Positions 1-8,368 of a stretch of 33,185 bases of DNA are shown here, piece after piece. Position 1 is the stretch's first letter. Each line of letters opens with the position of its first letter. The stretch lies in contig JAFSCX010000009.1 in assembly GCA_017436525.1 (NCBI GenBank), positions 1-33,185 on the forward strand. The letters are read 5' to 3'. The notes under the pieces are model-generated. The model was given only the letters and a program-made list of their open reading frames with translations, did no database searches and was not told the DNA's origin. The position numbers and the translations under genes are program-made. This DNA comes from Clostridia bacterium (GTDB taxonomy: Bacteria > Bacillota > Clostridia > Oscillospirales > QAKW01).

Positions 1-170
1 ATGGAATCCGCTCCATTCTGGCAAAAGCAGAAAATCCGCTCTTTCCATCCCATTCTCCTTTTCCCCACTAAAACATATTTTAGTGGGGGCCCCAATATTT
101 CGCCTTCGGGTATCCCGTAACCTTTGGTTACGGCTCGATTTGGAGGTTTCAAACATTTTTTCCTATCCCC
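1..170. other. Intergenic DNA with two perfect hairpins
   Basis: No gene is supported here. There is an 11-bp stem with a CATA loop at 63-88 (CCCCACTAAAA / TTTTAGTGGGG) and an 8-bp stem with a TTT loop at 115-133 (CCGTAACC / GGTTACGG). Neither is followed by a T-run, so they are not clear terminators. A short open frame from base 1 to 120 has no ribosome binding site and runs through the palindrome, so I do not call it. The stretch may be one of the palindrome-rich intergenic repeats common in gut Clostridia (inference). Confidence 0.5.
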
Positions 171-176
171 AAAAAA

Positions 177-219
177 GGGGCTGTAAAAAATCATGACGAT
201 TTTTTACAGCCCCTTTTTT
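177..219. terminator. Bidirectional intrinsic terminator after the lipoprotein gene
   Basis: A 16-bp perfect stem (177-192 with 198-213) and 5-nt loop is flanked by six A at 171-176 and six T at 214-219. It can therefore stop transcripts in both directions. It overlaps the stop codon of the minus-strand lipoprotein gene. Confidence 0.85.
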
Positions 220-937
220 ATACTTCATAATCTAATGTAACGGTAATAAGATTGGTAAGAATCCCGCTATTGCCTTTATAGGTGATGTTTTGAGCGGTAT
301 CAATCATGATCTTACTGATCATTCCCTGATCATCTATATAATACTTACGGGTCTGAGAAGCCATTTCCCGCCGAATCCCCTTTTCATCGGTCATGGAAAA
401 CATCTGATCCAATTCACTGTTTTTGATCACAACGGTAATAATCTTCTCCCCTTCTGCCTCTTCCATGGCAACCGATTCATAAAAGCGCTTGCTATAGCGA
501 AAATTATGGTCAATACGAAAGAGAGAAAGGGTGCTGAAAATATTCTTTTCATGGTCCAGCATATCCCCGCTCACATTGGTAACGTCGATCCATTGATCGG
601 TGGAAAGATCCATCTGATAGGCTGCCTTACCATCCCCATAATAGGAGGCTACCATTTCATCGTTGGTAAAATCATTTCGCTCGAAAGAAACGCGGTTTTG
701 ATCATCCACGCTGAAGGAATATTCAATGACACCTAAAGACTCTGTCTTTTCCACCACGGTATCCTGATTCTTGGTAACCACAGTAATCTCTCCCGCTTTT
801 TGAGCAATGGTTTGCCGCACTGCCGCCTCATATGCAGCAAAGGCCGCATCGGTCTCGGGGGTATCTTGGAATTGATTGCAGCCGCAAAGACCGATCAAGA
901 GCATAAATATAATGGATAAGGCCGATAATTTTTTCAT
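218..937 (-). CDS. Predicted lipoprotein of unknown function
   Basis: The protein has about 239 residues and begins with a classic lipoprotein signal: MKK, a hydrophobic stretch, then a lipobox ending GLCGC, so it should be lipid-anchored on the outer face of the membrane. The rest is soluble and looks like an extracytoplasmic beta-rich domain; I do not recognise the family. An in-frame GTG lies four codons upstream, but the GGGTGA just before the ATG at 937 fits a ribosome binding site, so I choose the ATG. It is monocistronic, with its own promoter at 967-995 and a terminator at its stop codon. It is divergent from feoA. Confidence 0.8.
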   Translation of the reverse strand: MKKLSALSIIFMLLIGLCGCNQFQDTPETDAAFAAYEAAVRQTIAQKAGEITVVTKNQDTVVEKTESLGVIEYSFSVDDQNRVSFERNDFTNDEMVASYYGDGKAAYQMDLSTDQWIDVTNVSGDMLDHEKNIFSTLSLFRIDHNFRYSKRFYESVAMEEAEGEKIITVVIKNSELDQMFSMTDEKGIRREMASQTRKYYIDDQGMISKIMIDTAQNITYKGNSGILTNLITVTLDYEV

Positions 938-966
938 TTTTTCACCCACAATCGTAATATGAATTT

Positions 967-995
967 ATTATAAACATCCTTTTCTTCAAAGTCAA
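967..995 (-). promoter_or_regulatory. SigA promoter of the lipoprotein gene
   Basis: On the minus strand TTGACT (990-995) and TATAAT (967-972) are separated by exactly 17 bp. The -35 box overlaps the feoA ribosome binding site (AAGGAGG at 994-1000) on the other strand. Confidence 0.8.
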
Positions 996-1006
996 GGAGG
1001 GCATTT

Positions 1007-1219
1007 ATGAAATTAACAGACTTAAATGTGGGAGAAAAAGGGAAAATTCTGCAAGTACCTCTCCCCCGCCTTCAGGAACTGGGCTTAATTATAGGCACTC
1101 CCTTTCAAATCATCTCCCGCGGACCTTTTGGCAATCCGATCGAAATTTCTTTTTATGAAAATTATCTGCTGATTGACCGCAAGACCGCCATGGAGATCGA
1201 GGTGTCCCCATGCGGCTGA
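1007..1219 (+). CDS. feoA: FeoA-like ferrous iron transport accessory protein
   Basis: A 70-residue protein of FeoA type: a small SH3-like cytosolic domain thought to support FeoB. The N-terminal segment (LTDLNVGEKGKI) and the later 'LQELGLIIGTPFQI' block followed by 'P..GNPIEI' are the usual FeoA landmarks. An excellent AAGGAGG lies 6 bp before the ATG. The gene overlaps feoB by 10 nt, so translation is probably coupled. I saw no convincing promoter or Fur box just upstream; the promoter may lie inside the lipoprotein gene or be non-canonical. Confidence 0.88.
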   Translation: MKLTDLNVGEKGKILQVPLPRLQELGLIIGTPFQIISRGPFGNPIEISFYENYLLIDRKTAMEIEVSPCG

Positions 1220-2886
1220 TGCTGATCGGCAATCCCAATACAGGGAAAACCACCATTTTCAATCATCTTACCGGCGGACATCGGCATATCGGGAATTTTG
1301 CGGGCGTTACTGTGGAATATGCCATCGGCTATTATGGGACCATTGAGATCATTGACCTGCCGGGGATCTATTCTTTAGAACCCTATTCAAAGGATGAGGC
1401 GGTGGCGGTGGAATTTTTGAAAAAGCATCCGCCCGATGGCATTATTAACTGTATTGATGTCTCCAATCTCCGCCGTAATCTGGGGCTGACCCTTGCTCTT
1501 ACGCAATTACAAATTCCTATGATTATTGCTGCCGGTATGCTGGAAGAGCAGCAGGAATGGGATGCCGAAAAATTAGAGGCGCTTTTGGGGCTCCCTGTCT
1601 TCCCCGCTCACCGAAAAAACCGATGGGTGCCTGCTGTAATGATCCGCACCATTCTCGGGGAGATCAAGGCCCATCGGTTGCCGCCTTTATTTGAGGAAAC
1701 CACCATGGCGGCGCGTTTTTCTCGGATTGATCAAATGATTCCGCCTATATCGAAAAATCAAGCGCGCGAAAAAAGCGAAAAAATCGATCGTTTTCTTCTT
1801 CATCCCCTTTGGGGCACACTTTTTTTCATTGCGCTGATGACTGCCGCCTTCATTTTGATATTTCAATATCTTGCGCCATATTTCTCAACCCCCTTGCTGC
1901 GAGGGATTGAAGGCTTTATGAAAATGGCAGAAGCGCTGCCGCAGCCCGCCATACGCGCCGCTATAATGGGATTGATCAGCGGAGTGGGGAGCGTCATCTC
2001 CTTTTTGCCTGCGATTCTCCTGCTTTTTCTCTTTCTTGCGTTTTTGGAAGATTGCGGCTATATGGCAAGAATTTGCTATCTTGCCGAAAATATCATGGCT
2101 GTCTTTGGGCTGACAGGGCGGTCGATTGTCCCCCTATTGATCGGCTTTGGATGCACGGTCCCTGCTGCCCTTTCTGCAAGAGGGATTCCGGCGGAAAATC
2201 AAAGAAAACGCACCCTGCGGTTGCTTCCCTTCATTTCCTGCAGCGCAAAGCTGCCGGTTTTTGGCGTACTTTCCACTCTGCTCTCTCCGCAAAAAAGCCT
2301 TTTGATCATTCCCCTTCTCTATCTTGCAGGGATCGGCATCGGCTTAATCGGGAGCCTATTTTCCATCAAGGGCCATCCTCCTTTTTTAATGGAGCTTCCC
2401 CCCTATCGGATGCCCCGCTTTTCCGATCTTGCCCATCGAGGCTTTGCCCGAACATCTGATTTTCTCAAAAAGATTTTCACCGCCCTGCTGCTCACTTCCG
2501 TAATGATTGCTCTCCTGCAGCATTTTACGCCCTCATTCCATTGGACAGAATTATCCGACAATAGTATTTTGGCTCATCTTGCAAAAGGGATCTCTCCTCT
2601 TTTTGAGCCCATCCATTTAGGAGATTGGCGGCTGATCTGCGCGCTTGCTGCAGGGCTTTTTGCCAAGGAATCCACCCTTTCAACTTTGGCAGTGCTTTCG
2701 GCCGATCTCAGCGTATTTCACCCAGGGAATCTTCTTCCCTTTTTAGCGTTCTTTCTTTTTTACCCGCCCTGCATTGCCACGCTGCTGACAATGAAAAAGG
2801 AAAGTACTTCTTCTCTTTTTCCGCTCTCGGTCGCTATCACCCATCTATTGATTGCCTATACAGCCGCATTTCTCTGCGGCATATAA
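1210..2886 (+). CDS. feoB: FeoB-like ferrous iron transporter with degenerate G4 motif
   Basis: FeoB imports Fe(II) through the cytoplasmic membrane using an N-terminal GTPase. The G1 loop GNPNTGKT (residues 7-14), the G2 region GVTVE and G3 DLPG (49-52) followed by IYSLEPYS are intact. The membrane part carries both Gate-like segments: GFGCTVPA, and FISCSAKLPVF, with LEDCGYMAR before the first. At 558 residues it is shorter than many FeoB proteins. The oddity is G4: where FeoB normally has NMMDEA after the 'IPMII' strand, this protein reads AAGMLEE (107-113), losing the Asn and Asp that read guanine, and the G5 Ser-Ala is not evident. It is either a relaxed-specificity GTPase or a diverged paralogue. 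Start: ATG overlapping feoA; a second ATG three codons later is possible. Confidence 0.9.
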   Translation: MRLMLIGNPNTGKTTIFNHLTGGHRHIGNFAGVTVEYAIGYYGTIEIIDLPGIYSLEPYSKDEAVAVEFLKKHPPDGIINCIDVSNLRRNLGLTLALTQLQIPMIIAAGMLEEQQEWDAEKLEALLGLPVFPAHRKNRWVPAVMIRTILGEIKAHRLPPLFEETTMAARFSRIDQMIPPISKNQAREKSEKIDRFLLHPLWGTLFFIALMTAAFILIFQYLAPYFSTPLLRGIEGFMKMAEALPQPAIRAAIMGLISGVGSVISFLPAILLLFLFLAFLEDCGYMARICYLAENIMAVFGLTGRSIVPLLIGFGCTVPAALSARGIPAENQRKRTLRLLPFISCSAKLPVFGVLSTLLSPQKSLLIIPLLYLAGIGIGLIGSLFSIKGHPPFLMELPPYRMPRFSDLAHRGFARTSDFLKKIFTALLLTSVMIALLQHFTPSFHWTELSDNSILAHLAKGISPLFEPIHLGDWRLICALAAGLFAKESTLSTLAVLSADLSVFHPGNLLPFLAFFLFYPPCIATLLTMKKESTSSLFPLSVAITHLLIAYTAAFLCGI

Positions 2887-2887
2887 A

Positions 2888-2918
2888 AAATCCTCTATCG
2901 TTTTTCGATAGAGGATTT
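2888..2918. terminator. Shared terminator between feoB and rpsT
   Basis: A 13-bp perfect stem (AAATCCTCTATCG with its complement at 2906-2918) and T5 loop sit between convergent genes. On the minus strand it is followed by six T, making it a strong rpsT terminator; the plus-strand T-tract is weaker. Confidence 0.75.
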
Positions 2919-2941
2919 CATTTCAAAGACTAAAGAATGAC

Positions 2942-3208
2942 TCAAGCACCCATCTTATTGAGCTTCAAGGTCAGCTTGCTCTTCTTTCTGTTGGAGGTAT
3001 TCTTAGCGATAATACTCTTTCCGACAGCCTTGTCAATCTTCTTAACAGCCAGCTTATAAGCTTCAGTAGCAGCCTCTTTATTACCGGATGCAACTGCTGC
3101 ATCAAAATTCTTGATCAGAGTCTTGAGCTCGGACTTCAGCATTTTATTTTGCAGAGTCTTGGTCTCGATAACGAGAACTCTCTTCTTAGCAGACTTGATA
3201 TTGGGCAT
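2942..3208 (-). CDS. rpsT: 30S ribosomal protein S20
   Basis: Small basic helical protein of 88 residues that binds 16S rRNA in the 30S subunit. It begins with the hallmark MPNIKSAKKRV, has the long basic helices and a conserved late segment (KAVGKSIIAKNTSNRKKSKL). An in-frame GTG three codons upstream lies within the ribosome binding site GGAGGTG; the ATG at 3208 is the correct start. It is monocistronic with its own promoter (3249-3277). S20 is usually a stand-alone gene. Confidence 0.95.
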   Translation of the reverse strand: MPNIKSAKKRVLVIETKTLQNKMLKSELKTLIKNFDAAVASGNKEAATEAYKLAVKKIDKAVGKSIIAKNTSNRKKSKLTLKLNKMGA

Positions 3209-3248
3209 GGGATACACCTCCTTGTCTCATTTTCTAATGTGCTAAGAT

Positions 3249-3277
3249 ATTCTACCACTCTTTTTTCTCAAAATCAA
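3249..3277 (-). promoter_or_regulatory. SigA promoter of rpsT
   Basis: On the minus strand TTGATT (3272-3277), a 17-bp spacer, and TAGAAT (3249-3254) lie about 40 bp before the start codon. Confidence 0.75.
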
Positions 3278-3379
3278 GTGTTTTTTCAAAAAAGTTGATG
3301 CTTTTTCCGGCAGCATAATGATTTTTTTGGAAAATACACAAAAAAATTCACAAAATATTAATTTTTTTCTACATTTCAC

Positions 3380-3408
3380 TTGACAAAACATTATTATTAA
3401 ATTATAAT
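3380..3408 (+). promoter_or_regulatory. Consensus SigA promoter of the sigH-like gene
   Basis: TTGACA (3380-3385) and TATAAT (3403-3408) with a 17-bp spacer form a perfect consensus promoter in very AT-rich DNA, 31 bp before the start codon. Confidence 0.9.
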
Positions 3409-3439
3409 TGCAATAATTGAAGCGTGAGGAGTATGCTGT

Positions 3440-3988
3440 ATGTCGAGTGCTATATCTGTTTCTCAAAAACTATTGGCTGCAGCGCATATCGGGAATCAGG
3501 GCGCGCAAAATGAGATTATTTTGATGCTGACTCCCCTGCTCCGCAAGATCTCTTCCCGCTATTTTATTATCGGCGCAGATAATGAAGACCTTCTTCAAGA
3601 AGCCAGAATCGGGCTGCATAATGCGATAAAAAGCTATGATGCAGCAAAGAATTCCGATTTTTTAGCATACGCCAAAATTTGTATCCATAATCATATCATA
3701 TCTGCAATTAAAGAGGCCCAATGCAAAAAGCATGCCGCGCTCAACAAATCTGTTGATCTGGATTCTGCTCCCCTTTTCAGCTATGATAGTCCCATGGAAC
3801 TCGTGATCCAACGAGAAGAACTTGAATCTGTACTTGCTATGGCGGAGGATAAGCTCTCGAAATTGGAAAAGCAAGTCCTTTTCCTTTATCTGGACGGTCG
3901 CTCCTATAAAGAAATAGCAACCCTGCTTCATATATCGGCAAAGTCGGTTTCCAATGCCCTTTGCAGAATCCGAAGCAAATTATCATAG
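3440..3988 (+). CDS. Sigma-70 family factor, SigH/Spo0H-like
   Basis: A 182-residue sigma factor with region 2 near the N-terminus (YFIIGADNEDLLQEARIGLHNAI, with the motif split by the IGAD-EDL core) and a C-terminal region 4 helix-turn-helix (LEKQVLFLYLDGRSYKEIA, then SAKSVSNALCRIRSKL). The blocks 'GADxEDLxQE', 'SFLAYA-ICI' and 'LYLDGRSYKEI' match Bacillus SigH (Spo0H), the early-sporulation and transition-state sigma factor, more closely than an ECF sigma. Start: ATG with GAGGAG 8 bp upstream. No anti-sigma gene is adjacent, as expected for SigH. The protein is somewhat shorter than Bacillus SigH. Function as SigH is inferred; another SigH-like paralogue is possible. Confidence 0.8.
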   Translation: MSSAISVSQKLLAAAHIGNQGAQNEIILMLTPLLRKISSRYFIIGADNEDLLQEARIGLHNAIKSYDAAKNSDFLAYAKICIHNHIISAIKEAQCKKHAALNKSVDLDSAPLFSYDSPMELVIQREELESVLAMAEDKLSKLEKQVLFLYLDGRSYKEIATLLHISAKSVSNALCRIRSKLS

Positions 3989-4093
3989 TCTGATGCCCGA
4001 AAAAGCTCTGTGGCGGAGCGCTGATTTTCAGAGGGGACGGTTCAATTCCGTTAAGGGTGAAAAAATATTTTTACCACGAGAGAGGAAAAAACA

Positions 4094-4372
4094 ATGTACG
4101 AAGACAAGAAACTGATCTGTAAAGATTGCGGCAACGAATTCGTTTTCACCGCCGGTGAGCAGGAATTCTATGCTGAGAAGGGTTTTGAGAACGAGCCCCA
4201 GAGATGCAAGCCCTGCCGTGATGCACGCAAGAATGCAGCTAAGGGTGCCAAGACCTTCTATGACGCAGTATGCGCTGATTGCGGTGCTGAGTGCAAGGTT
4301 CCCTTCAAGCCCACCGAGGATCGTCCTGTATATTGCAGCGATTGCTTCGCAAAGAGAAAAGAAGCTGAATAA
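4094..4372 (+). CDS. Small zinc-ribbon protein
   Basis: A 92-residue charged protein with two Cys-pair zinc ribbons: CKDCG plus CKPC in the first half, CADCG plus CSDC in the second. This pattern is known in small Clostridial and Chloroflexi-type zinc-ribbon proteins whose role is unclear; nucleic-acid or ribosome contact is a guess. Codon use is biased to GAG, AAG, AAC and CCC, suggesting high expression. GAGAGG precedes the ATG. The 105-nt leader after the sigma gene contains an inverted repeat GGTGAAAAA/TTTTTACC at about 4056-4075. A strong terminator follows. Confidence 0.8.
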   Translation: MYEDKKLICKDCGNEFVFTAGEQEFYAEKGFENEPQRCKPCRDARKNAAKGAKTFYDAVCADCGAECKVPFKPTEDRPVYCSDCFAKRKEAE

Positions 4373-4393
4373 TTTAACTATTAATAAGCTTAA

Positions 4394-4428
4394 GGCTGTG
4401 CAGATTACGCACAGCCTTTTTTCTTTTT
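4394..4428 (+). terminator. Intrinsic terminator after the zinc-ribbon gene
   Basis: An 8-bp GC-rich stem GGCTGTGC / GCACAGCC with a 7-nt loop is followed by TTTTTTCTTTTT. It reaches into the stop codon of the convergent S1-domain gene. Confidence 0.9.
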
Positions 4429-5356
4429 AATCTGAGAATATCTCTTCCATCCGCCGCGTGCTCTCGGGCGGTGAATAAACCCAACGATCCATCTGATCCC
4501 CATCAAAATAATAAGTAAACGGAGCAGGCTTATTCAAGGGATCGCCCATATCTACAATGGCCAGCTTCACCTTCATTTTTTCAGGGATAATACTCTTAAT
4601 ATAAACCCCCACATACCGATCCACCTCTGCATGATCGGTAAGCTCTGCAAGGCCGGCCAGATTGGGAGTGAGCTCCACAAAGATCCCATAGCTTTCCACG
4701 CTGCGAATAATGCCGCTTACTGTCTGCCCTGCTTGAAATTGAGCGGCATTTTCCGCCCAGCTGCCCAAAAGTTCTTTATGGGAAAGAAGAATCCTCCCCT
4801 CTTGGGGGTCCACACTGAGCACCACCGCCCGAATCCTCATTCCGCAAACAAAACGATGGTCGGGATGGCGAATACGGGATACAGAGATTCGGTCAATGGG
4901 AATCATGGAGATAACCCCGCACCCAAGATCCACAAATGCGCCAAACTGCTCCATATGAGTAACCCGCGCATCTACCACCATTCCCGGCCTCAACGTGCGA
5001 TAGAGATAAGCGCTGCAGCGCTCTTGGGCACGGCGCCTGGAAAGAAGTGCCACCTTTTTTCCGTCCCGTTCTTCAAAGCCTTCCACCACAAAGGAGATCA
5101 TTTTATTGACCCGCGTGATGATGGCCACATCCTTTACTGTCCCCTCGCGGATTCCCATGGCAGCCTCTTCTCTGGGAATAAAGCCGCCCATAAACCCAAA
5201 ATGCACATATAAATTATGGTCGCTATCGCATAGGGTACACCTTGCTTGCAGGATTACCTGCTCCTCGCATGCCCGCATCAAACCCTGCAACGACTCCAAA
5301 TAGGGGCGATCCTCCGTCCGCTCCAGCCCTTCCGGACGGTATTCTTCCTGTATCAT
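4427..5356 (-). CDS. S1 RNA-binding domain protein (ribosomal S1-like, three repeats)
   Basis: A 309-residue protein with three OB-fold S1 repeats: a degenerate one at about 30-105, then two clear ones at about 122-195 (RPGMVVDARVTHMEQFGAFV) and 208-270 (AGQTVSGIIRSVESYGIFVEL). Similar proteins in Clostridia are annotated as ribosomal protein S1-like or general stress 13-like RNA-binding proteins; they lack the six repeats of Proteobacterial S1. It probably binds RNA on or near the ribosome. AAAGGA lies upstream of the ATG at 5356. It is monocistronic and divergent from the DUF951-prfA operon. Confidence 0.82.
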   Translation of the reverse strand: MIQEEYRPEGLERTEDRPYLESLQGLMRACEEQVILQARCTLCDSDHNLYVHFGFMGGFIPREEAAMGIREGTVKDVAIITRVNKMISFVVEGFEERDGKKVALLSRRRAQERCSAYLYRTLRPGMVVDARVTHMEQFGAFVDLGCGVISMIPIDRISVSRIRHPDHRFVCGMRIRAVVLSVDPQEGRILLSHKELLGSWAENAAQFQAGQTVSGIIRSVESYGIFVELTPNLAGLAELTDHAEVDRYVGVYIKSIIPEKMKVKLAIVDMGDPLNKPAPFTYYFDGDQMDRWVYSPPESTRRMEEIFSD

Positions 5357-5442
5357 ACTATCTTAATCCTTTCAACCGATTCTTGGTAAAATATATATGA
5401 AAAGCGAACCGTTTCTATAACTTATTTTGGTAAACTTATGAT

Positions 5443-5471
5443 TTGAAAGGTTTGGAATTATATGATATAAT
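5443..5471 (+). promoter_or_regulatory. SigA promoter of the DUF951-prfA operon
   Basis: TTGAAA (5443-5448), 17-bp spacer, TATAAT (5466-5471). The decamer TATGATATAA is repeated in tandem (5461-5470 and 5471-5480), creating a second TATAAT at 5476-5481, which may give two start points or slippage-prone -10 copies. Confidence 0.8.
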
Positions 5472-5505
5472 ATGATATAATATTTTTATGGAGGTGTCTC
5501 TTATC

Positions 5506-5697
5506 ATGGATGTACGGGTATCTGATATTATTACCATGAAAAAGAAGCATCCTTGCGGAAGCAGCCGTTTTACGGTATTGAGAGTAGGGATGGATTTTAA
5601 GATCCGCTGCATGGAGTGCGGCCATGAGATTATGGCGCCTCGGTTGAAAATAGAAAAAAATATTAAGAAGATCGAGCGAGAAGAAGATGATCAATAA
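5506..5697 (+). CDS. DUF951 family small protein
   Basis: A 63-residue basic protein with the DUF951 signature: [16 protein letters not shown], and a CMECGHEI Cys pair followed by a Lys-rich tail. Together the Cys residues could bind zinc. Its function is unknown, but it is widespread in Firmicutes. I start at the ATG at 5506, not the ATG at 5488, because GGAGGTG (about 5490) is well placed for the second and the family begins MDxRVxDI. It opens the operon and overlaps prfA by 11 nt. Confidence 0.88.
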   Translation: MDVRVSDIITMKKKHPCGSSRFTVLRVGMDFKIRCMECGHEIMAPRLKIEKNIKKIEREEDDQ

Positions 5698-6757
5698 ACT
5701 AAAATCTGTAGAAGAGCGGTATGAGGAAATCGCCGCATTGCTTACCGACCTTAATCTGATCAACGATCAAAAAGCCTATGCCAAGCTGATGAAGGAATAT
5801 AAGCAGCTGGCCCCTTTGGTGGAAAAATTCCGCGAATATCAGCAGTATGCTCAAAATTTTGAAGAGGCCGAGGCTCTTCTCAAAGAAAGCGGCGATCCCG
5901 AAATGAAGGAGCTTGCCGAAGAGGAATACAAAGAAAGCCGCGCCGCCATGGAGCGCTGCGAAGAGGAATTGAAGATTCTCCTGCTGCCCAAGGATGAAAA
6001 TGATGATAAAAACGTTATTATCGAAATTCGGGGCGGCGCAGGCGGAGAGGAGGCCATGCTTTTTGCCTCTACCCTTTTTCGGATGTATACCATGTATGCC
6101 GAGAGCAAAGGCTTCAAATATGAGATCCTCAATCTCAACGATACCGAGCTTGGCGGCATTAAAGAAATTGCCTTTTCCATCAAGGGAGAGGGGGCTTTCT
6201 CCCGCTATAAATTTGAAAGCGGCGTTCATCGGGTGCAGCGGGTACCCGAGACAGAAAGCGGCGGCAGAATCCACACCTCCACCGCCACAGTTGCAGTGCT
6301 CCCCGAAATGGAAGAGGTGGATTTTGAGATCAATCCTGCCGACCTGCAGATCGATACCTACCGCTCCAGCGGTGCGGGTGGGCAGCATGTAAATAAAACC
6401 GAAAGTGCGATCCGCGTCATCCATCTGCCTACAGGGCTGGTTGTGGAATGCCAGGATGAACGCTCTCAGCATAAAAATAAAGAGCGTGCTCTGAAGATCC
6501 TGCGTTCCCGCCTTGCAGAAATGGAGCGGGCAAAGCAAGAGGCGGCAGTGGCAAGCGAGCGAAAGAATCAAGTGGGTACGGGCGACCGCAGCGAGCGGAT
6601 CCGCACCTATAATTATCCCCAAGGCAGAATGACCGATCACCGCATCGGGCTGACCCTTTATAAATTGGAGCAGATCTTAAACGGAGATCTGGACGAAGTC
6701 ATTGATGCATTGGTAACAAGCGACCAAGCAGAAAAACTGAAAGGCGAGCAATCATGA
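5687..6757 (+). CDS. prfA: Peptide chain release factor 1
   Basis: RF1 ends translation at UAA and UAG. The 356-residue length is normal. The catalytic GGQ motif sits in [17 protein letters not shown] near residue 230, and the RF1-type recognition segment [14 protein letters not shown] carries a PxT tripeptide (PET) used for stop-codon reading. The N-terminal coiled-coil domain is present. In many Firmicutes RF1 is followed by prmC, which methylates the GGQ glutamine; here the next gene is tsaC instead, so prmC must be elsewhere. Overlaps: 11 nt with DUF951 upstream and ATGA with tsaC downstream. Confidence 0.96.
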   Translation: MINKLKSVEERYEEIAALLTDLNLINDQKAYAKLMKEYKQLAPLVEKFREYQQYAQNFEEAEALLKESGDPEMKELAEEEYKESRAAMERCEEELKILLLPKDENDDKNVIIEIRGGAGGEEAMLFASTLFRMYTMYAESKGFKYEILNLNDTELGGIKEIAFSIKGEGAFSRYKFESGVHRVQRVPETESGGRIHTSTATVAVLPEMEEVDFEINPADLQIDTYRSSGAGGQHVNKTESAIRVIHLPTGLVVECQDERSQHKNKERALKILRSRLAEMERAKQEAAVASERKNQVGTGDRSERIRTYNYPQGRMTDHRIGLTLYKLEQILNGDLDEVIDALVTSDQAEKLKGEQS

Positions 6758-7785
6758 TCAAGACCGCTCTTTTTTCCAATGTGGATACGCAACAACTGAA
6801 TATTTGCGGAGAGCTGATCCGATCGGGGGAGCTTGTCGCCTTCCCTACCGAGACGGTTTACGGCCTTGGTGCCAATGCTTTAGACAGCATGGCGGTGGAA
6901 AAAATCTTCAAAGTAAAAAACCGCCCTGCCGATAATCCTTTGATTGCCCATATCAGCGATCCTTCCATGCTGAGCGGATTGGTAAAAGACTTTCCAAAAG
7001 AGCTTGAGGAGCTGACTGATCGCTTTTGGCCGGGGGCGCTGACCTTGGTGCTTCCCCGCACCGAGAAGGTGCCGGACATTGTATCGGCAGGGCTTCCGAC
7101 GGTAGCGGTTCGCTGCCCCTCCCATCCGATTGCCAACGGGCTGATCCGCGCGGCAGGTGTGCCGATTGTGGCCCCCAGCGCCAATCTTTCCGGCCGCCCC
7201 TCCCCCACAACCTTTGATCATTGCGTGGAGGATCTTTTCGGCAAAATCGCCGCCATTATTGATGGCGGAAAAAGCGAGATCGGCGTAGAGAGTACGGTGC
7301 TTCTGCCCCTCGGCGGCAGAAGGCTCAAGCTTTTGCGCCCCGGCGGCATCACGATCGAGATGCTGGAAAGCCAAGGCTTTCAAGTGGAAATGGATCCTGC
7401 GATTCTCTCTCCCGTCAAGGAAGGGCAGAAGGTCTCCTCCCCGGGGATGCTTCACCGCCACTATGCACCCAAAGCACCGATGACCATTGTGGCCGGAAAG
7501 GCGGAGGCTGTGGTCCGCGCAATTCAGGCCAAAGAGGAAGAGGGGGTTTGGGTCCTTGCCTTTGAGGAATACCTGCCTCTTTTCAAAAACGCACTCTCTT
7601 TCGGCAGTGAGAAAGATTCCAAAAGCCAAGCAAACGCTCTTTTTGATGCCTTGAGAAAATTCGATTCCCTCCCCTGCAAGGCCATCTTTGCCATGGAGCC
7701 TTCCCAAGAGGGAGAGGGGCTTGCGGTATATAATCGGCTGCTGCGGGCAGCATCCTTTCAGATCATCCCCGCAGAAAGGTTGTGA
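6754..7785 (+). CDS. tsaC: L-threonylcarbamoyladenylate synthase (Sua5/YwlC type)
   Basis: Makes threonylcarbamoyl-AMP from threonine, bicarbonate and ATP for t6A37 of ANN-decoding tRNAs. The YrdC domain fills the first two thirds: '[18 protein letters not shown]', '[13 protein letters not shown]', '[10 protein letters not shown]' and '[13 protein letters not shown]'. A linker '[16 protein letters not shown]' leads to the C-terminal Sua5 domain, so at 343 residues this is the two-domain Sua5/YwlC form rather than short TsaC. The start overlaps prfA by ATGA. Cluster membership with prfA and coaE is common in Firmicutes. Confidence 0.93.
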   Translation: MIKTALFSNVDTQQLNICGELIRSGELVAFPTETVYGLGANALDSMAVEKIFKVKNRPADNPLIAHISDPSMLSGLVKDFPKELEELTDRFWPGALTLVLPRTEKVPDIVSAGLPTVAVRCPSHPIANGLIRAAGVPIVAPSANLSGRPSPTTFDHCVEDLFGKIAAIIDGGKSEIGVESTVLLPLGGRRLKLLRPGGITIEMLESQGFQVEMDPAILSPVKEGQKVSSPGMLHRHYAPKAPMTIVAGKAEAVVRAIQAKEEEGVWVLAFEEYLPLFKNALSFGSEKDSKSQANALFDALRKFDSLPCKAIFAMEPSQEGEGLAVYNRLLRAASFQIIPAERL

Positions 7786-7789
7786 TTTT

Positions 7790-8368
7790 ATGATCATCGG
7801 ATTGACCGGCTTCAGCGGAAGCGGGAAAACCACTGTATCTCAGATTTTTGCCGAGCAGGGCTATTTTGTCGTCGATTGCGACCGCATTGTCCATGAGGAG
7901 GTCTACCAAAAGCCTAAGGTACTTGACGCCATTGCTGCCGCCTTCGGGCAGGAATGTATTGAAGAGGGCAAGCTCAACCGCACCATCTTGCGCAGCAAAA
8001 CCATGGGCAATCCCCAAGAAACCATGCGCCTGAATCAAACGGTACTCCCTCTGATTGCGGAGCATATTCAATCCATTCTGAAGCAAAACGCCCATCGACC
8101 CATCCTTCTGGATGCGCCGACTCTTTTTGAGAGCGGATTGCAGAAGCAATGCCATAAAATTATCTGCGTCATTGCCTCTCCCCGGATTGCCTTGAAGCGG
8201 ATCATGGAGCGGGATCATCTATCGGAAGAGGATGCAAAAAAGCGCCTTTCCAGCCAGCACCCTGCTTCTTATTATACAGAAAGAAGCGATTTCACCATCC
8301 TCAACGATGGAGATATGGATCACCTGCGCGCCCAAGCAAAAGAGATTATCGAGGTGCTTCATGGGTAA
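7790..8368 (+). CDS. coaE: Dephospho-CoA kinase
   Basis: Last step of CoA synthesis: phosphorylates the 3'-hydroxyl of dephospho-CoA. The 192-residue protein begins MIIGLTGFSGSGKTT, a P-loop, and has 'FVVDCDRIVHE' and 'APTLFESGLQKQCHKIICV', both typical of CoaE. The upstream in-frame extension from 7688 lies inside tsaC and has no ribosome binding site, so I start at 7790 with AAAGG upstream. The gene sits 4 nt after tsaC and overlaps the next gene by 8 nt. Confidence 0.93.
   Translation: MIIGLTGFSGSGKTTVSQIFAEQGYFVVDCDRIVHEEVYQKPKVLDAIAAAFGQECIEEGKLNRTILRSKTMGNPQETMRLNQTVLPLIAEHIQSILKQNAHRPILLDAPTLFESGLQKQCHKIICVIASPRIALKRIMERDHLSEEDAKKRLSSQHPASYYTERSDFTILNDGDMDHLRAQAKEIIEVLHG

Noticed and set aside
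1..120. Open frame of 39 codons from the first base
   Set aside because: It crosses a perfect palindrome, has no upstream context and matches no protein I know.
4000..4060. tRNA T-arm-like hairpin (GACGG TTCAATT CCGTT) between the sigma and zinc-ribbon genes
   Set aside because: No acceptor stem, D-arm or valid 7-nt anticodon loop can be drawn around it, so it is not a tRNA; possibly a chance hairpin.
5699..6640. 313-codon frame antisense to prfA
   Set aside because: Shadow of a highly conserved essential gene; composition is non-protein-like.
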